A stretch of 42,640 nt of DNA from Eubacterium sp. GTDB taxonomy: Bacteria; Bacillota; Clostridia; Lachnospirales; Lachnospiraceae. The translations under genes and the position numbers were made by a program. Location of the stretch: contig JAFRGW010000117.1 of NCBI GenBank assembly GCA_017433615.1, positions 1 to 42,640 on the forward strand. Reading direction: 5' to 3'. The notes under the pieces were generated by a model, which worked only from the letters and a program-made list of their open reading frames with translations, was not told the origin of the DNA and did not search any database. The first letter of the stretch is position 1, and each line of letters begins with the position of its first letter. Of the stretch, positions 17,815 to 25,066 are shown piece after piece.

Positions 17815-20595
17815 ATGCGTAAAAAATTTACTTCTCGCAGTGCTGCAGCCGGTCTTTCAACAGCACTGGCTTCCATTGTTTTTGCTTCTTCTGCATTCGG
17901 GACAGCCATCCCGGTATACGCTACCGGCACTTCTTCTGAAGTTTCCAAAGAAGACACCGTCTACATCATGGCGGATCCCGCCGGCAACGAAACAGATACA
18001 ACCGTTTCCAGCCACCTGATTCTGGATGGCGCAACAGGCACTGTCAGGGATGCTTCTGACCTGAGCGATATCATCAATGTCAAGGGCGACGAAACCTTTA
18101 CCGATGAAGACGGAACCCTTGTCTGGGATGCCGACGGCCAGGATATTTACTATCAGGGCAAAACAGACAAATCATCTCCTGTAAAAGTGCATCTCACCTT
18201 CCTTCTGGACGGCAAAGAGATCACTCCGGAGGCATTAAAAGGAAAAAGCGGCAGCCTGACCATCCGTGTACAGTATGAAAATGATGCCGATGTGACCGTC
18301 GCTGTCAACGGCACAAAAGAATCGGTCAAATCGCCGTTCCTGATGATGACCGGCATCATTCTTCCGCCGGATACCTTTACAAATGTCACCGTGGACAACG
18401 GGCGTGTTGTCAACACCGGCAGCGGCAATGTTGTCATTGGATATGGTCTGCCCGGCCTCAAAGACAGCCTGAAGCTGGCAGATCTGGAGGAGAAGCTGGA
18501 TGAAGAAATGGATTCTGACAGCACGACTGCCGCAGATTCTGCGGACAAAGACGCCGCCGCAGGCAAAGATGATTCCGCGGATAAAGATACTGCCGCAGGC
18601 GAAGATGATGCCGCGGACAAGGATTCTGCCGAGAAACAAAACACCGGCGCAAAAAACAATACCGATGCATCCGGTGATCTGGACTTTGACACCCATGAAA
18701 TTAAGCAGAAAATGCGGGACGGCATTGAGGATCTGAACATCTCCGATACCTTCGAGATTCATGCGGATGTCACGGATTTCTCACTCGGCTCCACCTACAC
18801 GTTCGCGATGTCTGATCTGTTCAATGATCTTACCACAAAGGATTTCCTCTCTGTGGACAGCATCAATGAAGCTATGGACAAGATCAAAGAGGCCGGCACG
18901 AAGCTTGTGGACGGCTCCGGCGAACTCTTCGACGGCACCACAAAGCTGCAGGACGGCTACGGAGAGCTGGACGGCGGCATCAAGACGCTGAAAAGCGGCG
19001 TCGGCGAACTCGCATCCGGCTCCGGCACACTCAAGAGCGGTGTGAAACAGTATGTTGACGGTGTCAATACGCTGGCTTCCGGCGTCACTTCCTATGTTGA
19101 CGGCGCAGAACAGCTCGCAGGCGGCATCAAATCGCTCTCTGATCTGCAGACAGGTATTGACCAGCTGAAAACCGGCCTGGACACCCTGCAGAAAAGCACG
19201 GGCAGCAGCAGTGATCTGGTAAAAGGCGTGAATGCACTGAACACCGGTATGGGGCAGCTGCAAAAGGCCGCTGACTCCATTGATGTCAATAAAATCAGCC
19301 AGCTCGTCCAGGCAGGCAAAGGCTCGCTGGATGCAGCCGGCGTGGATCTCACAAAAGTGCTGAATGAATTTGACGGCCTTGATTCCAGTAAGACACAGGT
19401 GGACGGTCTGATCACACAGATTGAAACATTGAAAAAGGGAATTGAACAGGCCGGCGCAGCCATTCAGGAGAAATCCTTCAACGGTGCAAAAAACGGCGCG
19501 AAGCAGGTAGCCGCCAAAGTGGGCGAGGCCGGCATCGGCAGCGAGGTCGGCGCGAAAGTCGGCAGTCAGTTCCAGTCGCCGCTGCCGAAATCTCTCGCAA
19601 TGGAACCCATCTCGGAAATCAACGTGGATCTTTCCGGCCTTCCTGAGGAAGAACGGGCAGAGGTACAGGAACAGATCAATGCTGCAAACGCGAAAATCAA
19701 TGCCGCTAACGGCCAGATCCAGCAGGCGCAGGGAACTTATCAGGCAGCGCGCGACGCTGTCGGCAATGCAGCTGATAAGGCTGCGAAGACAGCTGCGGAC
19801 ACTGTGATTCAGAAGATTCAGGACGGAATTGATGCAAATGTCGTCGCCCGGGAATTTGACCCTGCAACTGTCGCACAACTGACCGGCGGTCTTGACCAGC
19901 TCAGCAAAAAGGCACAGGGAATCAGTACCACGCTCGGAAATGTCGTCAACAGTGCCTCCTATCAGGCGCTGAAAGCACAGCTTCCGGAGCTCAAGAATAC
20001 CCTGAACAGCCTGATCTCCTCTGATCCGGTCAAGAAGCTCGGAACACTCCAGAGCAGCGTTGACCAGCTGGCTGGCGGCACGGCTTCCCTGAAAAAAGCC
20101 ATCGACGGAAAGCTTGTTCCGGGCGTCAGACAACTTGACGAAGGCGCAGCAAAGCTCAGCAGCAGTTCTTCCAAAGGAATCAAAGCCCTGCAGAACGGCG
20201 CAGCGAAGCTGACCGGAAATGACAAAAAACTCAAAAACGGCGCAAAAGAAGTAAAATCCGCCGGAACAAAACTCTTCAGCGGCGCTGACGCGCTGGTCGA
20301 CGGTATCCTGAAACTGCAGACAGGATCCGAAACTCTTTCCGGCGGCAGCGATACTGTCAAAACGGGCATCGGCGCACTCCACGACGGCGCAGACCAGCTG
20401 CACAGCGGTCTGGTCAAACTGGACAAAGAAGGCATTCAGAAGCTCGCCGATCTCACGGAAGGCGATCTGAACGACCTCATCAGCCGCGTCAAGGCAGTCC
20501 TCTCTGAGGAAGCATCCTACAGCAGCTTCACAGGCGCTGCAGACGGAATGCCGTCCAGCACCAAATTCGTTATTGAAACTGAAGCAATCGAGTAA
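17815..20595 (+). CDS. secreted MMPL-associated protein with Gly-periodic repeats (YhgE-like)
   Basis: A 926-residue exported protein. A signal peptide ends near VYATG. The N-terminal domain (about 45-225) is beta-rich. An acidic linker holds 12-residue repeats (18535-18642). From about residue 360 there are many LxxGxxxLxxGxxxLxxG repeats (e.g. LKSGVGELASGSGTLKSG), as in YhgE/Pip and MMPL-partner proteins, forming a long helical rod. There is no C-terminal membrane helix, unlike YhgE itself. The start at 17815 follows AGGAGG at nine bases, 48 bp after the MMPL stop, so the genes form an operon. It probably works outside the membrane with the exporter, perhaps as a wall-spanning conduit; that is inference. 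Confidence 0.85.
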   Translation: MRKKFTSRSAAAGLSTALASIVFASSAFGTAIPVYATGTSSEVSKEDTVYIMADPAGNETDTTVSSHLILDGATGTVRDASDLSDIINVKGDETFTDEDGTLVWDADGQDIYYQGKTDKSSPVKVHLTFLLDGKEITPEALKGKSGSLTIRVQYENDADVTVAVNGTKESVKSPFLMMTGIILPPDTFTNVTVDNGRVVNTGSGNVVIGYGLPGLKDSLKLADLEEKLDEEMDSDSTTAADSADKDAAAGKDDSADKDTAAGEDDAADKDSAEKQNTGAKNNTDASGDLDFDTHEIKQKMRDGIEDLNISDTFEIHADVTDFSLGSTYTFAMSDLFNDLTTKDFLSVDSINEAMDKIKEAGTKLVDGSGELFDGTTKLQDGYGELDGGIKTLKSGVGELASGSGTLKSGVKQYVDGVNTLASGVTSYVDGAEQLAGGIKSLSDLQTGIDQLKTGLDTLQKSTGSSSDLVKGVNALNTGMGQLQKAADSIDVNKISQLVQAGKGSLDAAGVDLTKVLNEFDGLDSSKTQVDGLITQIETLKKGIEQAGAAIQEKSFNGAKNGAKQVAAKVGEAGIGSEVGAKVGSQFQSPLPKSLAMEPISEINVDLSGLPEEERAEVQEQINAANAKINAANGQIQQAQGTYQAARDAVGNAADKAAKTAADTVIQKIQDGIDANVVAREFDPATVAQLTGGLDQLSKKAQGISTTLGNVVNSASYQALKAQLPELKNTLNSLISSDPVKKLGTLQSSVDQLAGGTASLKKAIDGKLVPGVRQLDEGAAKLSSSSSKGIKALQNGAAKLTGNDKKLKNGAKEVKSAGTKLFSGADALVDGILKLQTGSETLSGGSDTVKTGIGALHDGADQLHSGLVKLDKEGIQKLADLTEGDLNDLISRVKAVLSEEASYSSFTGAADGMPSSTKFVIETEAIE
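18535..18642 (+). repeat. 36-bp tandem repeat inside the MMPL partner gene
   Basis: Three units of 36 bp start at 18535, 18571 and 18607 (GATTCTGCGGACAAAGAC-like). They encode the 12-residue pattern DSADKDAAAGKD. The frame is kept because the unit is a multiple of three. Confidence 0.85.
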
Positions 20596-20640
20596 TCCTC
20601 CGCCTGAAGCGGGTCTGCATTGAGTCATTCAGCCTATAGA

Positions 20641-20790
20641 AAGGCCATGCAGTTTGTATCATTCCATAAGCAGGTAGTTCGAATCCCGCCGGTACTTGCT
20701 GAACAAGGTTCCCTTGTGAAGCTTAGTACCGCTGCGAGGATGAGCTAGCGCGAGCGTGCCTGCGATGGAATATACAAACTGCATGGCCTT
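20641..20790. repeat. 150-bp inverted-repeat element with multibranched core
   Basis: AAGGCCATGCAGTTTGTAT (20641-20659) is perfectly repeated in inverse at 20772-20790, and pairing continues through ATTCCAT and GCAGG. Inside are an ACAAGG-TTC-CCTTGT hairpin (20703-20717), a GGTACT/AGTACC stem (20691-20696, 20725-20730) and a tRNA T-loop-like GTTCGAATCCCGCC. It lies between two convergent genes and may serve as a terminator, a structured RNA or a MITE-like insertion. Confidence 0.7.
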
Positions 20791-20809
20791 CAATTATAAG
20801 CATTAATAC

Positions 20810-22069
20810 TTATTTATCCCCGTTAAACTCCCTCACTGCCTCTACCATGGCAACAATGTTCTCAATCGGGGTATTCGCCTGAATATTGTGAATGGTGTTG
20901 AAAATATAGCCGCCGTCTTTGGAGAAGATCTCAAGACGCTCCAGAACCTGTTCGCGGACCTGCTCCGGTGTTCCGAACGGCAGTACCTGCTGAGTATCGA
21001 TGCCGCCGCCCCAGAACAGGATGTCTTTTCCGTAGGTGTCCTTGAGCTTCTTCGGATCCATGCCGGTTGCGGAACACTGTACCGGATTGAGCGCATCAAA
21101 TCCGCTCTCAATCAGAAGCGGAATCATGTCGAAGATTGCGCCGCAGGAATGCTTCAGTGTCTTCCACGTCGTGTTGCTGTGAATCCAGTCATTCATCTTC
21201 TTGTAATATGGCAGATACAGCTCTTCAAATGTATCTGTGGACATCATCAGGCTGTTCTGTGAGCCGTAATCCGTTCCGCAGATATAAACGATATCGATGT
21301 CGGAGCCGAACTCCTCCCAGTAGCGCTTGAAGTTCTCAATAGCAATGTCTGTGCCGCGCTCAAAAACCTCTTCTACCATTTCCGGGTACAGGAGCGGCGC
21401 CATATACCAGTCCGCGATGCTGCGGATGCCGCGCGGATGTTTGATGTTCGGACCGGGGATGTTGTTTGCATCACCCAGACAGGAATAGCACGGGCCGACC
21501 TGAATTGCGCGGTTGAGTGGTTTGATTTCTTCCATCACCTTGTGATGATAGGCAATCTGCTCGTCAGAAACCGGCATGTAGTCCTCGACATTTCCGCTCG
21601 GATCCGGATCATCCTCATCAAAATCTTCATCCGGACGCTCCAGGTTATCAAAATAATATCCGTCAGCCGGGAAATGTCCGCTCGGTGCAACACTGTCATC
21701 TCCCTGCGGGAAAACGTATGTACCGCCTTCTCCGTCATCTTTGAGAACCGCATTGGACGGGATCAGAATCGGAGTCCCTCTGTACTCCCACTCCTTCCAT
21801 TCTACATTTTTGTGGCCGTAGGTGTCGCCGAAATTATAGAGCTGCTGTACGTCGACGCCCATTGCCTCACCGAGATCCGGTTCCACATAGGCCGTCATCG
21901 TACACATGTCATTGATTTTCGGCAGTCTCTTTTCCAGTCCGTAGTAATCGCGAAGCTGTGCCACTACCTGGCAGTTTACCATGGATGTACACATGCCGCC
22001 GAAATCCACCGGCACTTTATCGGGCTCTTTATGTGCAAATGCTGTCAATACACGTTCTCTGGATGTCAT
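20810..22069 (-). CDS. uroporphyrinogen decarboxylase (UroD)-family methyltransferase-like protein
   Basis: A 419-residue protein of the UroD/MtaA superfamily, whose anaerobic members move methyl groups between corrinoid proteins, coenzyme M or tetrahydrofolate. It begins MTSRERVLTAFAHKEPDKVPVDFGG, the standard N-terminus of the group. HSCGAIFDMIP and the later NPVQC supply candidate zinc ligands (His and Cys). It is longer than true HemE, has a Glu/Asp-rich insertion near 130-170, and no heme genes are nearby, so a methyltransferase or demethylase role is more likely. No corrinoid protein is seen next to it. GGAAGGAG precedes the ATG. The AraC gene upstream on the same strand is its probable regulator. 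Confidence 0.85.
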   Translation of the reverse strand: MTSRERVLTAFAHKEPDKVPVDFGGMCTSMVNCQVVAQLRDYYGLEKRLPKINDMCTMTAYVEPDLGEAMGVDVQQLYNFGDTYGHKNVEWKEWEYRGTPILIPSNAVLKDDGEGGTYVFPQGDDSVAPSGHFPADGYYFDNLERPDEDFDEDDPDPSGNVEDYMPVSDEQIAYHHKVMEEIKPLNRAIQVGPCYSCLGDANNIPGPNIKHPRGIRSIADWYMAPLLYPEMVEEVFERGTDIAIENFKRYWEEFGSDIDIVYICGTDYGSQNSLMMSTDTFEELYLPYYKKMNDWIHSNTTWKTLKHSCGAIFDMIPLLIESGFDALNPVQCSATGMDPKKLKDTYGKDILFWGGGIDTQQVLPFGTPEQVREQVLERLEIFSKDGGYIFNTIHNIQANTPIENIVAMVEAVREFNGDK

Positions 22070-22213
22070 CTGTCTGTTCTCCTTCCGGGGTTTTTCTTTA
22101 TCATCAGGTTTCGTTTCCTGACACTTCGTACCTCAATGTCTGCCCCTATCATAGCGCAGCGGATCATATCAGGCACTGGCAAATATCATCCAAAAATATG
22201 CAAATACACGCAT

Positions 22214-23095
22214 TTATATCAAATAATACCCGGAAGCATCCATCCCGCTGATAAGCTGCCGGAATTTTCCCGGCGTCAGGCCGGTAGACTGCCGGAAACA
22301 GCGGATATAATTGGCGGCCGAATAAAATCCGCAGTCCTCCGCGATCTCCTCGACACTCTTTGTCGTTGAAAGCAGAAGACGCATGGATTCTTTCAGCCGC
22401 ATTCGCATCAGATAAAGGTACGGCGTCAGGCCCAGCTCCCGGTTGAACAGGCGTGTCAGGTGCGATTTGCTCACGGAAGCCGCCGCAGCAAGCTGTTCCA
22501 TATCGATTTTCGCATCGAAATGCTTTTCCATTAACGCAATTGCGGCACGCACAGGCTCTGAAAGCTGCGCAGCCTCCATCTCCGGCGTGTCGAGCATGGA
22601 AAGTATTCTGTGAACAAGCACAGAGATCTGGCCCTCGTCATCAGGCCGGTTCTTCATCAGATCATGCAGCAACACGAACTGATCCTCCATATGCGCTTGC
22701 CCGGCAAAATGGATCCCGCCTTTTTCGCAAAACCGGCTGTAATAGGCCCGCGACGCCATTCCCTGGAAATGAAACCAGTAAAAATCCGTCTCCCTGACAG
22801 CCCTGTAGTGGTGCCGCCGGTTGCAGTCCAGTAGAACCACATCTCCCGCCTGCGCATTGAAGGTTTCCCCTTCATATGCAAATGCGAGCATGCCGGATCT
22901 GATATAAAACATCAGAAAAGAATCCAGATTGCTGCGTGTCACCTGATAGGATGTATCGCAGCGATAATGTGACTCCATCCGGACATAGAAGAGATTCTCC
23001 CGCGCAAACGCGGTCGGCATGTGGACATGTACACCATCCACGATGCGGATGCCGCTCTCTTTGACTGCAAATTCTTCGGGTGTTGTTTTGTTCAT
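22214..23095 (-). CDS. AraC-family regulator with cupin N-terminus
   Basis: A 293-residue AraC protein. The N-terminal half is a cupin-like sensor domain (FNAQAGDVVLLDCNRRHHYR). The C-terminal half has the two HTH motifs, MEQLAAAASVSKSHLTRLFN and VEEIAEDCGFYSAANYIRCF, ending in LTPGKFRQL. The upstream site (GCGGAG) is weak and close to the ATG. It lies 144 bp upstream of the UroD-family gene on the same strand and probably activates it. A 33-bp tandem repeat (23134-23286) occupies its upstream region. Confidence 0.92.
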   Translation of the reverse strand: MNKTTPEEFAVKESGIRIVDGVHVHMPTAFARENLFYVRMESHYRCDTSYQVTRSNLDSFLMFYIRSGMLAFAYEGETFNAQAGDVVLLDCNRRHHYRAVRETDFYWFHFQGMASRAYYSRFCEKGGIHFAGQAHMEDQFVLLHDLMKNRPDDEGQISVLVHRILSMLDTPEMEAAQLSEPVRAAIALMEKHFDAKIDMEQLAAAASVSKSHLTRLFNRELGLTPYLYLMRMRLKESMRLLLSTTKSVEEIAEDCGFYSAANYIRCFRQSTGLTPGKFRQLISGMDASGYYLI

Positions 23096-23133
23096 CGCTC
23101 CGCGCCTTTCTCAGGATCTGCGCTCCTGCCCGG

Positions 23134-23286
23134 AATACAGCATCTCCGCCATACTGCTCTGCCCAAAATGCAGCATCTCTGCTATCCAGCTCTGCTCAGA
23201 ATACAGCATCTCCGCTATCCTGCTCTGCTCAGAATGCAGCATTTCCGCCATCCTGCACTGCTCAAAATGCGGCATCTCTCCACAGC
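23134..23286. repeat. 33-bp tandem repeat upstream of the AraC gene
   Basis: Four full units (starting 23134, 23167, 23200, 23233) and one partial unit, each beginning AAT(A/G)CAGCATCTCYGC and ending CTGCTCAR. The unit has no stop in several frames, so artificial ORFs with 11-residue repeats appear on both strands. It starts 39 bp before the AraC start codon. Confidence 0.9.
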
Positions 23287-23329
23287 TATCATAAAGAAAT
23301 CTGCCCGCCTTGTCCATACAAACAAAAGA

Positions 23330-23351
23330 GGCTGCCTTCTGCAAGACAGCC
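23330..23351 (-). terminator. hsp20 terminator
   Basis: GGCTGCCTT (23330-23338) pairs with AAGACAGCC (23343-23351) with one mismatch; on the minus strand CTCTTTTGTTTG follows. It lies 60 bp after the hsp20 stop. Confidence 0.7.
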
Positions 23352-23411
23352 CCGTAGTATGGAGGTAAATATTTATCTTCTGATGGAAAACACTCATTTA
23401 ACAGAAACGGT

Positions 23412-23864
23412 TTATCCCTCGATGGAAATCATCTTCTTCTCTTCGACCTTCTTCGGGACATCCTTCGGAACTTCCAGTTTCAGAACGCCGTCCTCAAACT
23501 TCGCATGAATATCCTCCTGCTGCATATCCTTGCCGACGAAGAAGCTTCTCTTATAAGAACCTGTGTAACGCTCTCTGCGGATGTAATTGCCCTTCTCATC
23601 CTTCTCGTCGTTACTCTCATTCCGTTCTGCTGTTACGGTCAGGTAACCGTCATGCAGTTCAGCTGAGACATCCTCTTTCTTGAAGCCCGGCAGATCCATC
23701 TCGATCTCATAAGCATTCTCAGCTTCGCGGATATCGGTGCGCATGCTGCGTGCAGCCGACTGATCAGCTGTTCTTGCTGCCGGAGCTGTCCGGAAGAAAC
23801 GATCCCACGGGTCATCCATAAAATCATCAAAGAAACCTTTTCCAAAAACATCTGGTAATAACAT
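23412..23864 (-). CDS. hsp20: small heat shock protein, Hsp20/alpha-crystallin family
   Basis: A 150-residue small heat shock protein that holds unfolding proteins in an ATP-independent way. The N-terminus has the clostridial Hsp18 pattern LLPDVFGKGFFDDFMDDPWD. The alpha-crystallin domain runs from about residue 42 (DIREAENAYEIEMDLPGFKK) to the A-x-x-x-D-G-V-L motif (AKFEDGVLKLEVPK) near the end. AAGGAGG stands 8 bases before the ATG. Upstream are a sigma-A promoter and a CIRCE element, so HrcA should repress it. clpB at 33820 has the same arrangement. It is transcribed alone. Confidence 0.95.
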   Translation of the reverse strand: MLLPDVFGKGFFDDFMDDPWDRFFRTAPAARTADQSAARSMRTDIREAENAYEIEMDLPGFKKEDVSAELHDGYLTVTAERNESNDEKDEKGNYIRRERYTGSYKRSFFVGKDMQQEDIHAKFEDGVLKLEVPKDVPKKVEEKKMISIEG

Positions 23865-23990
23865 AAGTCATGCCTCCTTCTATATAAATATGATGAATCT
23901 GTTATGTCAGCGATCTTCCGGCGGTCTGCTTTTTGCACCGCTCTCCGGAAAATCTCCCGGAAGCCTTTTCTATTTCCTTCCGATGACTAT

Positions 23991-24033
23991 GTTATACCAC
24001 TTATTGTTAGCAGCGTCAAGTGTTGAGTGCTAA
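23991..24033 (-). promoter_or_regulatory. sigma-A promoter and CIRCE operator of hsp20
   Basis: On the minus strand: TTAGCACTC, nine bases, then CGCTGCTAA (24007-24033), matching 15 of 18 CIRCE half-site positions. TTGACG (24014-24019), a 17-bp spacer and TATAAC (23991-23996) form the promoter. The -35 lies inside CIRCE, so HrcA binding would block polymerase. Confidence 0.88.
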
Positions 24034-24064
24034 TATTTTGTGAATTTTTTGTGAAATTCGAAAT

Positions 24065-24098
24065 AAAATGGCACAACCCGCATGGATTGTGCCATTTT
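24065..24098. terminator. terminator of the lipoprotein gene
   Basis: AAAATGGCACAA (24065-24076) pairs with TTGTGCCATTTT (24087-24098). It is T-rich on both sides and 20 bp past the lipoprotein stop. Confidence 0.8.
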
Positions 24099-24118
24099 TT
24101 CACGCTGCTTTGTCTGTC

Positions 24119-24778
24119 TTATGACTGCTTCGCAAATGTGATCTGGATATTCTGATCATTTGCATCCAGATCCAGCAGGATCGATCCGTCATCCTGTATG
24201 GTACCCACTTTTACCGAGAAATTCTCACTGTCTTCGCCTTCAGCGCTCAGATTCAAATCGTTATCCTTAAGGGTGTATGTCCCCTCAATATGACAGGAAT
24301 CTGTCAATTCCGAGAGTGCATCCTCGTCAAGGGAGTCTGTAATCTGTTTCATGATTTCTTCCTTAAATGCATCATAGGAATCATATCCTGCTGCTTTGGC
24401 GATCTCCTCTGCGGAGTCTGCTGTGACTTCCTCTCCCATCACGCCTGCAATGATACTGTCGATCTCATTCTGCACCGCTTCCGTAACAGACGACACCAGG
24501 GAATCCGCATCAATATCAAATACAAAAGTCTCATCTTCGTTCAGTTTCAGAATAAAATCTGTCGTCACAGAACTGCTGAACTGTATCCCCGCAGCTTCCG
24601 TCTCCTGATTCAGAAGTTCCGTCATGTCGAAATTGCCGACATAGGTGCCTGCTGCACTTTTCTCTTCTTCTGCACCGCCGGCCGCCTTTGACCCGCCGCC
24701 GCAGGCTGTGAGCATCAGACCAAGTACGAGCAAAACTGCCAGCATACATATTGCTTTTTGTTTCCATATGTATTTCAT
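24119..24778 (-). CDS. secreted lipoprotein of unknown function (219 aa)
   Basis: The N-terminus is a lipoprotein signal with a hydrophobic stretch and the lipobox LTACGGGS, so Cys26 should be lipidated and the protein held on the outer face of the membrane. The rest is acidic and soluble. It has a strand-rich segment (GTYVGNFDMTELL...DFILKLNEDETFVFDID), a helical centre (VQNEIDSIIAGVMGEE, EEIAKAAGYDSYDAFKEEIM) and a final strand-rich part (GTYTLKDNDLNLSAEGED). The pattern GTY...LKDN resembles small clostridial lipoproteins annotated as DUF domains. No partner gene adjoins, and the function is unknown. Confidence 0.85.
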   Translation of the reverse strand: MKYIWKQKAICMLAVLLVLGLMLTACGGGSKAAGGAEEEKSAAGTYVGNFDMTELLNQETEAAGIQFSSSVTTDFILKLNEDETFVFDIDADSLVSSVTEAVQNEIDSIIAGVMGEEVTADSAEEIAKAAGYDSYDAFKEEIMKQITDSLDEDALSELTDSCHIEGTYTLKDNDLNLSAEGEDSENFSVKVGTIQDDGSILLDLDANDQNIQITFAKQS

Positions 24779-24987
24779 TAAGCCGTCTCCTCCTTTTCAA
24801 TGAATATCCATACGTCAGTTATTACTTCCTGCTCTGTCTGCTTCTTTGTTTATATGCTTATCATATATGAATTTTACCTTTCACGCAACCGCCCGTAGTC
24901 CCGCATTCGTCGAATCGCATTTAATTGCGCTTCCATCTTATTAATGTGAATATATTGTCTACTTTCATGGTTATTTCTCGCAAACTA

Positions 24988-25018
24988 TTGACATCGATTT
25001 TAGGTTAAAATATACTAA
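24988..25018 (+). promoter_or_regulatory. promoter of feoAB fusion with DtxR/IdeR-like box
   Basis: TTGACA (24988-24993), 17-bp spacer, TATACT (25011-25016). A 19-bp sequence from 25000 to 25018 begins TTAGGTTA and ends TACTAA; it matches 14 of 19 positions of the DtxR/IdeR consensus and covers the -10, as expected for iron-dependent repression. Confidence 0.65.
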
Positions 25019-25066
25019 TTCTCCAGGGGGGAAACCCGAATTCACAAAGGACGGTATAAACGGAAA

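Noticed and set aside
18781-20628. Open frame of 615 codons antisense to the MMPL partner
   Set aside because: Shadow of the Gly-periodic repeats; Cys-rich nonsense protein, no ribosome site or promoter.
20672-20705. Possible tRNA gene (GTTCGAATCCCGCC T-loop-like)
   Set aside because: The T-stem does not pair properly and no D-arm, anticodon arm or acceptor stem could be drawn, so at most a tRNA remnant inside the inverted repeat.
20810-22069. True uroporphyrinogen decarboxylase (hemE)
   Set aside because: Longer than HemE, has an acidic insertion and HSC metal-ligand motif, an AraC gene upstream and no heme biosynthesis genes.
23134-23286. CRISPR-like periodic repeats
   Set aside because: Units are contiguous 33-mers with no unique spacers, and no cas genes are present.
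23111-23344. Minus-strand 77-codon frame with 11-residue repeats (SEQSRIAEMLY-like)
   Set aside because: It comes from the 33-bp tandem repeat, starts with TTG inside the hsp20 terminator and has no ribosome site. A shorter leader peptide cannot be fully excluded.
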